Positions 47,001 through 57,362 of a stretch of DNA of 64,000 nt are shown here, piece by piece (the stretch's first letter is position 1; every line of letters begins with the position of its first letter). The stretch lies in NCBI GenBank assembly GCA_949130485.1, contig OX422183.1:8212636-8276635 (forward strand). The letters are read 5' to 3'. The DNA is from Agelas oroides. Taxonomy: Eukaryota > Porifera > Demospongiae > Agelasida > Agelasidae. The notes below the pieces were generated by a model. The model was not told the origin of the DNA, ran no database searches, and saw only the letters and a list, made by a program, of their open reading frames with translations. A program made the position numbers and the translations under genes.

Positions 47001-50000
47001 GTACAAGTCGCGACATTGTTGACGGTGATCGGAGAAGAGGCGCGGGAGGTGTACTCTACCTTTACGGGTTGGGCGGCACCTGGCGACGACAAGAAAATAG
47101 ATCCAGTGTTAGAGAAGTTCGGACAGTACTGTGAGCCTCCAAAGAACATTCCGTTTGAGCGATACAGATTCAACCGTCGCTGCCAGGAGGCAGGAGAGAA
47201 CTACGACCACTACCGCACAGCTCTCAGGAAACTCGCCGGAAACTGCGATTTTGGAACGATTACACCGGACGAAATCCTGCGTGACCGCCTCGTGTTCGGT
47301 ATTCGCGACGGGAAGACCAGAGAGCGTTTGTTGAGAGAACCGGCGCTGACGCTGAAGCGAACAGACGAGATATGCCGTTCTGCGGAAAGTGCAGTCACGC
47401 AACTAAGACTCGTGGATGATGGTCAGGGAACAGCTGTTAACGCCTTGAACACACCCCCTAAGTTGGCGCAGGGCTGCACCAACTGCGGCAGACGGCACGA
47501 CACTCAGCGGCGAGAGCTGTGCCCGGCCTTTGGCAAGATATGCCGCGGAAGTGCAAGAAACGAAACCACTTTGCAGCGAAGTGTCGGAGCAGGAACCAGA
47601 GAGCCCTCGTCCTGGACGAGACCGAGACACGGGATCCACCTGACGATGACGAGACATTGACACTCTCACTACCAGTCCATTGCCTGGATGACTCGCAATT
47701 CATTACACTCCGTGTCAGGTCAGGCAGCTACATCAGATTTCAGGTGGATACGGGGGCGCAATGTAATGTCCTACCAGTAGACACATACAAGAAGGCCACG
47801 GGCGACAAGACCCTCCGCAATGTCACTCACACCAATACTCGAGTCACAGCCTATGGGGGAACCACACTGCCGGTTGTTGGACGTGTGGTTTGGAGGGAAG
47901 CATCAGAGTACCGTCTGGACTGTCGGCTCGTAGACTCTCAAAAGATCCGTCCACTGCTCGGGCGCAAGGCATGCCTGGGCATGGAAGTCATCAAATACCT
48001 CGACAACGATGCCATCCACAAGCCAAAGACTGGTAACGCCCCTGTCCATAGTCTCGAACCAGCTGGACCTGTATTCATCGAACAGTTGCAAAGAGAGCAC
48101 CCTGAAGTCTTTGGGGCAGGAGTGGGTCGACTGGAGGGAAAGTACAGGATCGTACTAGATAACAGCATTCAACCAGTGCAGCACCCTCCACGCCGAGTTC
48201 CAGTCCCCTTGCGTGATGCTCTAAAGTGTACACTAGACGACCTTGTGCAGCAGGATATTATAGCACCTGTCCAGCAGCGATGGGTTAGCTCCATGGTGGT
48301 CGTGCCGAAGAAGGATGGCAAGCTGCGTATATGCCTCGACCCACGTGACTTAAACAAGGCCATCCGCGGGAACACTACCCACTCCCCACCATAGAGGACA
48401 TTGCGACACGCCTCCACGGTGCCAAAGTCTTCACGGTCCTCGACGTCCGCAAGGGTTTCTGGCACGTAGAGTTGGAAGAGGACTCCTCCTTCCTGACCAC
48501 TTTCAACACCCCTTTTGGGCGGTACAGGTGGAAGAGAATGCCCTTCGGCATCTGCTCTGCGCCTGAAGTGTTCCAGCGGAGGATCCACCAACTCATCGAA
48601 GGTTTACAGGGAGTGGAGGTCGTGGTGGATGACTTTGTTGTGGTTGGGTTTGGGGACACGCTGGAAGATGCTGTAAGAGACCACGACCATAACCTGGAGG
48701 CGTTCCTTCAGAGATGTGCAGCCAGAGGTATCAGACTGAACAGCAACAAAGTGCAGCTGAGAAGGCAGGAGGTGCCATTCATTGGGCATGTAGCAATGGA
48801 CAAAGGCCTCCAGGCAGACCCCACCAAAGTGGATGCAATCACACGAATGCCACCGCCCACAGATGTCGCTGGGGTCCAACGACTCCTGGGAATGGCCCAG
48901 TACTTGGCAAAGTTTCTTCCCCACCTCGCAGACATAACAAAACCACTGAGAGAGCTCACTCACAAGGACGTCGAATGGGTCTGGGACAAACCACAAGAGG
49001 ATGCGTTTCAGAAGCTACAGAAAGCCATTACAAACACCCCTGTCCTGAGGTATTACAACCTCGAGGAAGAAGCCACAATACAATGCGATGCATCACGATT
49101 GGGACTAGGGGCCGCTTTGATGCAGAATGGACAACCTGTGGCTTATGCGTCCAGCGCCATGACGGAGGCAGAAATCCAGATAGAAAAAGAACTCCTTGCT
49201 ATTGTGTTTGCATGTAACAGATTTGATATTTACATTTATGGCAGGGACAGGGTGAAAGTGGAGTCGGACCACCAGCCATTAGAAGCAATCATGAAGAAGC
49301 CGCTCAACGACGCCCCAAAACGTCTCCAACGTATGCTCCTGCAACTGCAAAAATACTCACTCGACGTCACCTACAAGAAGGGCAAGCTCATGTATCTGAC
49401 CGACACTCTAAGCCGTGCATACTTACCTGACGAGGTCACTGTAGCGGAAGTAAAGTAGCTGGAATCGATCGACCACACTGAGTCATTGGCTGTGGCCCCA
49501 GAAGACCTAGAGCGCCTCAAGCTGGCGGCATCACAAGATGTGGCAATGCAGGAACTACGGCGCATCATTCAAGAAGGCTGGCCAACACACAAAGCCGAAG
49601 TGCCAGATGCTGTTCGTCCGTACTTCGAGTTCCGAGACCAGATGACCACACAAGGCAGGCTAGTGTTCAAGGGCCAAGTCGTGGTAATTCCAGCAGCACT
49701 GAGAGCGGAGATGATGGCCAAGTGCCATGCCACGCACATTGGGATCGAAGGATGTGTCAGGCGTGCTCGTGAGTCAATGTATTGGCCACGCATGTCATCC
49801 GATCTCAAAGATTACATATCCAGATGTGATGTGTGCCTAGCTTATCAAAGTGCACCACATAAGGAAACCCTCATGCAGCATGAAATCATGGCCCGACCAT
49901 GGGCAAAAGTGTGTGCTGATCTATGCGACTTTAGGGGACGGACGCTCTTGGTCGTCTGCGACTATTTCAGTGGCTTCATTGAGGTGGAGCGTTTACACAC

Positions 50001-53000
50001 AACAACCGCTACAGCAGTTAGCAGGGCTCTGAAGGCCCTTTTTGCCAGATATGGTGTCTCCGACGTGCTAGTGACCGACAATGGGCCACAATTTGCCTCA
50101 GCTGAGTTTGTGTCTTTTGCCAAGAGATGGGGTTTCCAGCATGTTACATCGTCTCCTCACTACCCACAATCTAATGGTAGGGCGGAAAATGCAGTAAAAA
50201 CAGTCAAACGACTACTCACTAAATGCCAGGAGACAAGACAGTCGGAGTTCCAGGCTCCACTAGACTGGAACAACACACCGACGGAGGGGGTGGGGTCAAG
50301 TCCGGCACGACGATTCCTCGGCAGGAGATGTCGAACACTACTCCCCATGACAGAATCGATGTTGAAGCCAGCATACGATACTACAACAGATGCCCAGGCA
50401 TTGAAGGGCAAACGAGCCAAACAACCCTACTACTACGATCGCCAAGCTCGTGATCTTCCATAGCAGTGGGAGAGACTGTGAGACTGCGACTACCTGGGAA
50501 AAAGCAGTGGACGTCAGGGATATGTACTGGCACAGAGGGCCCACGAAGTTACACAGTTCAAGCGGGATGTACCGTGTATCGGCGGAACAGACGACATCTA
50601 ATCAAGGGTGGAGAACAAACACACCAGGAAGAACCCTCAGAGCCAAGTCAGCTAGATGATCCTGATTTGCCGCCATCACCACCTGCACCCGACCCGGCAC
50701 CACCAAACTTGCCAGAACCACAGCCACCATCGGCCCCCCCACAGGACAAAACTCCGCAACTATGTCGATCAACGAGACAGAGAACGACACCCGACTGGAT
50801 TACAACATATGTGCCATCGTAAGAGACTCACACCAGGAACAGCAAGTTACTCTACTAATGCATTTATCATTGGTACCTTGGTGTGTGTGTGTGTGTTCAT
50901 CTTTATATATCCTCATAGTGCGCATGTTTTACAAAAGGGGAGATGTAACGAGTATGTTAATCAGTTGTGTATATAATCGCCTGTCATTCCGTCATCACAT
51001 GACCCTCCTCGTGTACTCCCGGTCCTTTCTGATTGTACCCACTGATCGTTGTTGAACTCTTGTCCCTGTGACGAACGTCAGGCGCATAGACAGCAAGCCA
51101 CAACACGTTACAGAAGCAATATTATGTAGGGTATTCCATACAAGATTCTAATTATTAATGTTGGAAGTAACAATACCTGGGCAGTATTTGTGGTCACATG
51201 GCCTCAGGGTAACTGAGCTTGCCTCCTCTTTACACAATGTACACATCTCTACCAGCTTTGAAATGGTTTTAACTGGGTTCTGAAATACAATCATTAGCAG
51301 AATTTCATAATCATGAATGCACATCACACTCCATGAAAAATATCATCAAGTCAAATTGCTGGGCCACAGTATAAGTAATGGACAGTGTCATGATATACCT
51401 AGCCATGGGAATGAAGGCTTTGTTTACCAATAAGCCTTCCTTCACAATCTACACCATCCTTACTGTTCATAGTGATTCCCTGCTTGCATGATGTCACATA
51501 CACCATACGCCAGTATAAATGAAATTTGTTTTAAATGCTGGGCAACACGTGTGTGTGTGAGAGTACTCTTGATGGCAGTCTTATGTCAATTGACACTATG
51601 TAAGAATCGGGTTTTGTCTAAATCCCGGAGGGTCATAGTTTTTTTGACATGGAATGACCATTCTAATAATTCATACATCCCTGGGCACGGGAAACATATA
51701 CTGTAGAGAATGTATCAGATTCATGACGAAATTTATAACCACCCACATTTTGTAAAAACTTGACAGCATTATTGTAATTAAATACCCTGCAGATTGGACA
51801 CCTCTTGGCTCTTTGTGCACACTTGTTACACATGGCAGCATGGCCACAAGGTTCAATTTGGACATCAACAGAATTGTCACATAGATAGCATACATCAGGA
51901 TCAGAGTCTGTAGTGTGATAAAAATCGTTTTTCAGTGAGTAGCAAACTGGCAGCCTATGAAGTGAGCACATAGTCTAATTAGCTAGTGTACTTTTTAGAG
52001 ATATCTGCCAAGAGAAGCTTAAACAGTGATGGATGGCATGAGAATGGGGTTGTCTCCTTAGCTGACATGTTAACTATGAGACAGCTATCAGGGGAAAGTG
52101 CTTGTGAGAGTATGCTGAGATAATTGAACCCCGCAAGACTTTCTGTCAACTTTTTTAACTGCAGAGTTGTACCATGCCATTGGCAATGATGAGAAATGCC
52201 AGTAGTTGGTCTTGCTGACAGAAAATTTAGGTAGCTAGCTATATCTGTAATAACCACTGAATTCTATTCTCTAGAAGTCTTTTGTAAGCTATAGGAACTC
52301 CCTTTTTGACCATACTTTGACTTTTGCTAGGAATTAGCACTGGAAACTAGACCCAAAGGTACTTCCAGGCATATTCTACAGGTTCATGACCTTGACCACA
52401 CCCACCATTAGCAAACTTTCAATTGTCGGGAAAAGCTGCCTACAGTGCAAGAAATGGAGCCTCTACAAAGTGAGAAGAGCACTTTCTATGCCGATTTGTG
52501 TACCAAGGAAGAGAAATGACCCACCCAGTGTTGACCAAAGCCTTTCTATAACCACCACCCACTAACACTTGGTCAAACAAAGTACTCACTCACCTTGTAT
52601 ACATAATTACCAGAATGCTGTTAGGGGAGTTCTTTTTTTCCCCAATGTTTAATTACACAAATACAAGCCTCAGGTACTAGCTATGTAACTAAGTAGCTAG
52701 CTATTCAAATTAGTATTGGAATGACAATGACAATATTTGGAGGGGTAGCACTTGCCTGTAGCAGATGAAGTAGTTGGGGTAGGTGATGCAGACTGTTTAA
52801 AAGACTTAGAGCTCGTTTTGAAAGGCAAGCCCTTACCACCATCTTGTATCTAAGCATGAAGGGAAAAGAATGCAATACATACATGAAGAGGTAAGTATGG
52901 ATCGCTCAGGTGTACCATGGTGCACAATCTTACTTACATGCACAAGTCCAATGCTGAATTCAAAGTCAATAGCGCAAAACATCTCCAAAACACATTGTGC

Positions 53001-55277
53001 CATGTGACATCATGAAGCGTCACTAGCAAGTAGAATCTTTAGCTATTCAAACACACACAACCACTCAAAGCCATATGTACATAAGGCAAACAGGCAAAGC
53101 ATATTGCTGAACCCATGCACTGTAGTCATGCTTTTCTATGGCCTGAGCCACAACTAGGTTTCACACTATTTTGCTGAGATGTTACAACAGCATATAGAGT
53201 AGTTTGGTTCAGAGACTCCACACTATTAAAAATTACAACTTGTGACTGAGCTGACAATAATATTACACTCAAATTTGTATTATGGTAGCATACCCTTAAT
53301 GTATGTAGCTCTCTCTGCAGCCTGCTGATAGCAGCATCCTTCTCTTGAACTTGGCCCAGTTTAGCTTCCACCTCTGCTTGTAGCCTTTCCCTGTTACCCT
53401 AACAATAAACCACAAGTCAAATCTCCGTTAATTCATGCATGCATATATCTTCCTCCAGTTTCTTACCCTCATTGTTTGTAGCTCTTTCTGTTGCTTGTTG
53501 ATTTTAACATCCTTCTCTTGGAGTTGGCCCATTCTAGTCTCCATCTCTGCCTGCAGCCTTCCTTTGTCCACCTAACAACCAACAAACATAATTAATTCAT
53601 GATTGTGTATACATACTAGTTTCTTACTCGCAGTGTTTGCAACTCTCTCTGTTGTTGAAGAGCCCTCTCACGGAGTTCTGTACTTTGTCGCTGGAGTTGG
53701 GTATCCTTCTGTTGGAGTTGGTCATTCATCAGCTGTGCATAGGAGAATACCACAATATAGCTAATGAGTGTTAGCTTCATTCCCAGGCTCTCCCTAGTGT
53801 ATTGTGTATAGTCTTCCTATTTATCATTATACACATACATATTATGCACCCTACACATGTTCCCTACCTGCAGTTGTTGCACTTGTTGCTGCAGACGTCC
53901 AATCTCTGTGTCCTTTTCCCTGAGTACTCTCACCTTCTCCATATCCAAGTTAACCTTAACAATCTGGCCGTATGGCCCCTCAATCTGAGCCCTCACCGCC
54001 TTCAATTGTTGCAGTAGTTCTTCAGTAGAGGGTCGTTGAGCTGGAGTGTTGTGGAGACACTGGTGTACGAGCTGGGCAAGAGGGTGGTCCTCTCCCAGCT
54101 GGCCACGGAGCTGCTGGATGTAGCCCCTCCGACGCTCCACCTCAGACCGGCCCAAGAGGTGATCTGGATTCTGAGGGTCTGGATATGTGTGGGGGAGAAG
54201 GGAGCCTGGGAACACCTGGGAGAGGGAAAGGTACTATAACAATACGCCTAACAATAAATTTTATCACATGCCCTATCACTGCAATCTCAAGTATGTAAGA
54301 GTACAACAAAAGGTAGTACTACAATTCCTTATAAGGTAATACACCAAATCCCTTTGGTCAACCAGTTACATACCTGGGTTAACAGATTGAGAGTATGTGT
54401 ACCTAACTATACTACTGCGTTCGTGCATGAACACACTACTATATATAGTTATCACTACCTGTAGTTAATCCACTTTCTGACCTGTGTGAGTGTGAAGAGA
54501 GTGAGGTGACCAAATGAGAAGATGTCCAGGCGGGGACCATACCTTGAACCCTCCTCAAATGCCTCAGGGGGCATATAGACCATGGTACCAGGTAGATGGG
54601 TGAGGGTCCTGGCCAACTGGCCTGGTCGCAGGTTCACAATGCGAGCATTACCCAGGTCACTGATCTTGGCCACCAGTGATGATGTAAGGAGTACATTCCG
54701 AGCAGACAAATCTCTGTGCACAACAGGAGGGTTGCGTGTGTGCAGATAGAGCAGCCCCTGTGCCACATCTACTAGCAGTGATTGTTTGAGGACAAGGGGG
54801 AGGCCAGGTGCACCCTCCAGCAGCTCGTCCAGGCTGCTATCCAGTCGTTCCATCACCAACACTGGCAGTGCTGACCCTTCTAGGAAACACAGCCCCAGAA
54901 ACTGCACGATGTGTGGGTGCCGCAACTCCGCCATCACCTGCAGGAGGCCGTCATGCCAGTGAGGAAAGATATGTGCTGTAGCCTAGCTAGCTTAATGAAA
55001 CAAAACTGAAAAATATGAATCTCCTTTCTAGGTACTAGATGGGTATTACCCGACACTCTTCGAGGTATTTGCGCTCGATGTTGGCCACGCCGGCGTTGTC
55101 CCTCTCTAGGAGCGCATCGTGTAGCCGCTTGCCCGCGCACACCAGCCCGTTCACATCCAGCTCCTCCACGCTGCCGTAAGAGCCCACCCCCAGCTGCTTG
55201 CCCATGGGGCGAACATCGGGAAGTACGAACCGCTGCAGCTCGAGGTTGTATTGGAAAGCTTGTCTTCTGCCAGCCAT
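44003..55277 (-). CDS. Protein kinase with coiled coil and three C-terminal RING fingers
   Basis: Eleven exons: 55050-55277, 54482-54937, 53868-54215, 53628-53732, 53467-53571, 53294-53398, 52756-52849, 51786-51907, 51177-51279, 44282-44347, 44003-44202. They sum to 1,932 nt, giving 643 residues with every junction in phase. Kinase: P-loop GVGSYGSV (30-37), Lys50 in VCAGK, HRDLSARN (150-157), DLG 170-172 (in place of DFG), YMPPEA. These residues suggest an active kinase of tyrosine-kinase-like type. Coiled coil about 320-449. RING A CYLC...CGHAAMCNKC...CPIC; RING B CTLC...CDHKYCPGC...CFEC, split by an intron; RING C CSICLTEPRN...CGHRFCWDC...CPAC ending at the C-terminus. Triple C-terminal RINGs recall Mind bomb ligases. 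Likely a ubiquitin E3 controlled by its kinase; untested. One intron (after 52756) has a GC donor. Confidence 0.85.
44348..46470. other. Part of intron 9 of the kinase/RING gene; no exon recognised
   Basis: Long open frames on both strands at 44,797-45,207 show no recognisable domain. About 45,870-46,400 has weak inverted ends (TTAACCCTTTAACTA and TAAGTTAAGGGCTAA) and may be a degenerate MITE. Phase continuity between exons 9 and 10 argues against an extra exon here. Confidence 0.45.
46471..46543 (+). tRNA. tRNA-Thr(AGT)-like sequence
   Basis: A-box GTGGCTCAGTGGTAAGAG, perfect anticodon stem TCTGA/TCAGA around loop CTAGTAA (anticodon AGT), B-box GGTTCGATTCC, and a T8 run just after. The acceptor stem pairs over six bases only, with G-U pairs, and the T stem has a mismatch. 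It could be a real tRNA-Thr or a tRNA-derived SINE or pseudogene; tRNAscan scoring would decide. It lies about 90 bp before the gypsy LTR element. Confidence 0.5.
46631..46799 (+). repeat. 5' LTR
   Basis: 169 bp, TG...CA ends. It differs from the 3' LTR at five positions, all transitions (about 3%). Confidence 0.95.
46860..47660 (+). pseudogene. Gypsy gag
   Basis: Starts MATGNFALPPPVPLDSHSDQ. It has a capsid-like region (WKRFKRAWDSYVLATGL, CQEAGENYDHYRTALRKLA, ILRDRLVFGIRD) typical of invertebrate gypsy gag. The frame leaves the zinc knuckle halfway at about 47,540; the rest of the knuckle is in the protease/RT frame. That point is a frameshift, either mutational or a programmed -1 site. Confidence 0.85.
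47519..48394 (+). pseudogene. Gypsy zinc knuckle, protease and start of RT
   Basis: Opens with the second half of the zinc knuckle (CKKRNHFAAKC). It then has an aspartic protease with FQVDTGAQCNVLP and LLGRKACLGM, then the RT fingers (QRWVSSMVVVPKKDGKLRIC). It ends at a stop at about 48,392 caused by a frame break just after DPRDLNKAI. Confidence 0.9.
48395..49458 (+). pseudogene. Gypsy RT palm and RNase H
   Basis: Contains FTVLDVRKGFWHVEL, FGRYRWKRMPFGICSAPE, and the catalytic VVDDFVVVG (a V-x-DD box in place of the common YxDD). RNase H follows: IQCDASRLGLGAAL, EKELLAIVFACNRF, VESDHQPLEAI. It ends at an in-frame TAG (49,456-49,458); the same frame continues directly into the integrase. Confidence 0.92.
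49459..50463 (+). pseudogene. Gypsy integrase
   Basis: HHCC zinc domain (CHATHIGIEGC...CDVCLAYQS) and a catalytic core with D (CADLCDF), D (VTDNGPQF) and E (NGRAENAV). A C-terminal tail continues after another frame break at about 50,455-50,466 into 50,466-50,822, which ends Pro-rich (PPSPPAPDPAPPN). Confidence 0.92.
50944..51112 (+). repeat. 3' LTR
   Basis: 169 bp, same ends as the 5' LTR, preceded by the polypurine tract at 50,933-50,943 and followed by GAAGC. Confidence 0.95.
51908..52755. other. Intron 7 of the kinase/RING gene
   Basis: About 850 bp between the linker exon and RING A. Begins with the GC donor at 52,754-52,755 and ends CACACTACAG. No repeat or gene recognised. Confidence 0.6.
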
Positions 55278-55674
55278 CGATCGCCTTTGTATGTTAGTCT
55301 CGCGGAGCCAGACTCTCACACGAAAAGCGGGAGAGAGTCTGGTGACACTTGCATGATGTTTAAGGTAATTAAACAAGGTTAATCAACATTGAATACACAC
55401 GTGCGCATCGCCACACCTACTGTTCCATTTATAGCCCATATTACGCAATTGCAGCACGTTTTTCCGCCCCGAGCTGCCTGCTGCTCTGTTGCAAGTTTCA
55501 AAGCTGCTCTGCCCGATCTATTAAGGAAGCAACTGTTTCAAAATCCCTCTTACAATGGCAACTACTGACTACTCCCGATCACAACGAACGATCCGCCCAC
55601 CGTGACCGATCACTCAGGTGATCCTATGGCGTGTTATTAGTGTCAAAATTCGAACGCTTATACAAAATTTTGAT

Positions 55675-55825
55675 GAGGTCGGTCACTTACTCTATGAGGT
55701 CGGTCAATTACTCTATGAGGTCGGTCACTCACTTTATGAGGTCGGTCAATTACTCTATGAGGTCGGTCACTCACTTTATGAGGTCGGTCAATTACTCTAT
55801 GAGGTCGGTCAGTTAATGAGGTGGA
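55675..55825. repeat. 21-bp minisatellite upstream of the kinase gene
   Basis: About seven units of GAGGTCGGTCANTNACTNTAT. Two unit types alternate (CAATTACTCTAT and CACTCACTTTAT), giving a 42-bp higher-order repeat. It lies about 400 bp upstream of the kinase start codon, so it could affect its promoter. Confidence 0.93.
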
Positions 55826-55966
55826 CCATACGTCGCTAAACAAACTGAGGTAGCTAAAAATTTCACAATCGATGGTCTGGGACCGGAACGAGACAACCCA
55901 GTATTGCTGGTCGTCATGGCCATGTGGGCATGTGTCTCATCACGTGGTCAGACCTCCCCCCGCCCC

Positions 55967-56369
55967 AGGCACACCTCCCGTATCGAGTCGCAGAGATGGC
56001 ATCTTCAGTGAGCTCAGAGTTGTTAGAAGCAATCGTCAGAGTGTGTCAAAGGGTGCAGCGTCTAGTAGCTTCTTATGAGGAAGGCAGAGAACCAGATAAA
56101 CTGCTTTGAGCCCTGTTGAGTTCTTCAAGCAAAGTCAAACTCATACCAACTGATTCCAGAACGTTGTTGCTGCAAGCATTGATGGCCAGCAAAATACGAT
56201 GCAGTCTGTCGACGTGATAAACAAGACAGTCCAGTTTATCTGGTTCTCTGCCTTCCTCATAAGAAGCTACTAGACGCTGCACCCTTTGACACACTCTGAC
56301 GATTGCTTCTAACAACTCTGAGCTCACTGAAGATGCCATCTCTGCGACTCGGTACGGGAGGTGTGCCTG
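55967..56369. repeat. Inverted duplication, arms about 136 bp
   Basis: 55,967-56,102 and 56,233-56,369 are reverse complements with about one mismatch (CCCGTATCGAG against CCCGTACCGAG). The spacer is about 130 bp. Each arm carries the same short coding segment, one on each strand. Confidence 0.9.
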
Positions 56370-56396
56370 AATCTCGTTATGTACAGACTTGCTCAT
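56073..56396 (-). CDS. Hypothetical 107-residue protein (fragment)
   Basis: The open frame contains MASSVSSELLEAIVRVCQRV, then HVDRLHRILLAINACSNN and SVGMSLTLLEELNR. It is mostly helical in appearance with no known domain that I can name. It could be the N-terminal part of a larger gene or of a captured transposon protein. The last codons run into the other arm of the inverted duplication, so the true 3' end is lost or spliced. An in-frame Met before ASSVSS is the likelier start. Low certainty that it is a functional gene. Confidence 0.4.
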   Translation of the reverse strand: MSKSVHNEIQAHLPYRVAEMASSVSSELLEAIVRVCQRVQRLVASYEEGREPDKLDCLVYHVDRLHRILLAINACSNNVLESVGMSLTLLEELNRAQSSLSGSLPSS

Positions 56397-56399
56397 GAG

Positions 56400-57235
56400 A
56401 AAAAAAATTACGGGTTTACCCCAAATTTAGATTTTAACCCTCTTCCTACGAGATTTAACTTAACCGAATTTCTGCCTACTAACATGCATTCAGAGAGTAT
56501 GCAGCACATCAAGGGAGAAGAGAACAAGTAAGCATGGTATCAGTATAGTACTAAAACTAGTCAGTATTGAATGTCAGAAATGGGATGCATTTCTGGCAGC
56601 TGTGTACATGTAGCTAGGGGGAAACAGACTGATATTTCAGAACAGCCTCCAGCAGCACTGAAAAAAGCTTTTCTATTTCTATCCATGAGCCTTGACTGGT
56701 CAACACTCTTGCGTTTGGTGCACAATTAGTAAACCTGCTGTGCAATGCTATGGTGTGCATTTGTGCACTAGGTTGCTGTACACTGCAATCTAACTATGCA
56801 CCAAGGGTCAAACATTGTTGAAATTGTCGACGCTGTGTGTTGAAATCGTCGACGCTGTGTGTTGAAATCAGACTTAAAAACGAAGTATTTTATGTCTGTT
56901 CAATGTGTTAATGTTCCTATGCTAGAGGCAAAAATTTATTCTCAGACTGATTTTCAACTCAGACTTCAAAGGTCTAAGCATGGTAGCAACTGTGGCAGAT
57001 CATCAGAGCAACAAGTCATGCTGGGGCTGGGATAGTTTTCGACACCCAAAGCTATTGTAGTACGCGGGGAAAATCACGTCCGAAAATACATTGTAAAACA
57101 ACGCGTAACTTCTTTGCCGCCTCTTCCGAAAAGGAAAGACTAAAATACTTACGCCTTCCACTGGCCTTGCCTATGAACCCTTACCATGCTGCAGCAGTTG
57201 CCATATTTGGCTAGCAATGTGATAAAATACAATCA
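56400..57235. other. No gene recognised
   Basis: A short direct repeat (GAAAT(T/C)GTCGACGCTGTGTGTT) occurs twice at about 56,820-56,866. Otherwise unremarkable flank between the inverted duplication and a LINE. Confidence 0.5.
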
Positions 57236-57362
57236 ATTTTTTTTCAATCAATTTTATTATTTAAGTGACACGCATTGAAAATGCCCAGCCATGTTTTATG
57301 ACTTATGAGTCACTGTGATTGTAAATGTGTGGTGAAAAAAAAAAAAATGACAAAAGGTGAGG

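Larger units (their letters stand above)
46631..51112 (+). mobile_element. Ty3/gypsy LTR retrotransposon
   Basis: 169-bp LTRs (TGTAACGAG...CGTTACA) and an exact 5-bp target duplication GAAGC at 46,626-46,630 and 51,113-51,117. A primer-binding site starts after the 5' LTR (TGGTGTCAGAGGTGGGAT) and a polypurine tract AAAAGGGGAGA precedes the 3' LTR. Gene order is gag, protease, RT, RNase H, integrase, which is the Ty3/gypsy order. The coding region has at least three frame breaks and one in-frame stop, so this copy is not autonomous. It lies antisense in intron 9 of the kinase/RING gene. Confidence 0.95.

Noticed and set aside
49371-50420. Minus-strand and alternative frames across the gypsy pol
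   Set aside because: Shadows of the pol frame, which carries all family motifs.
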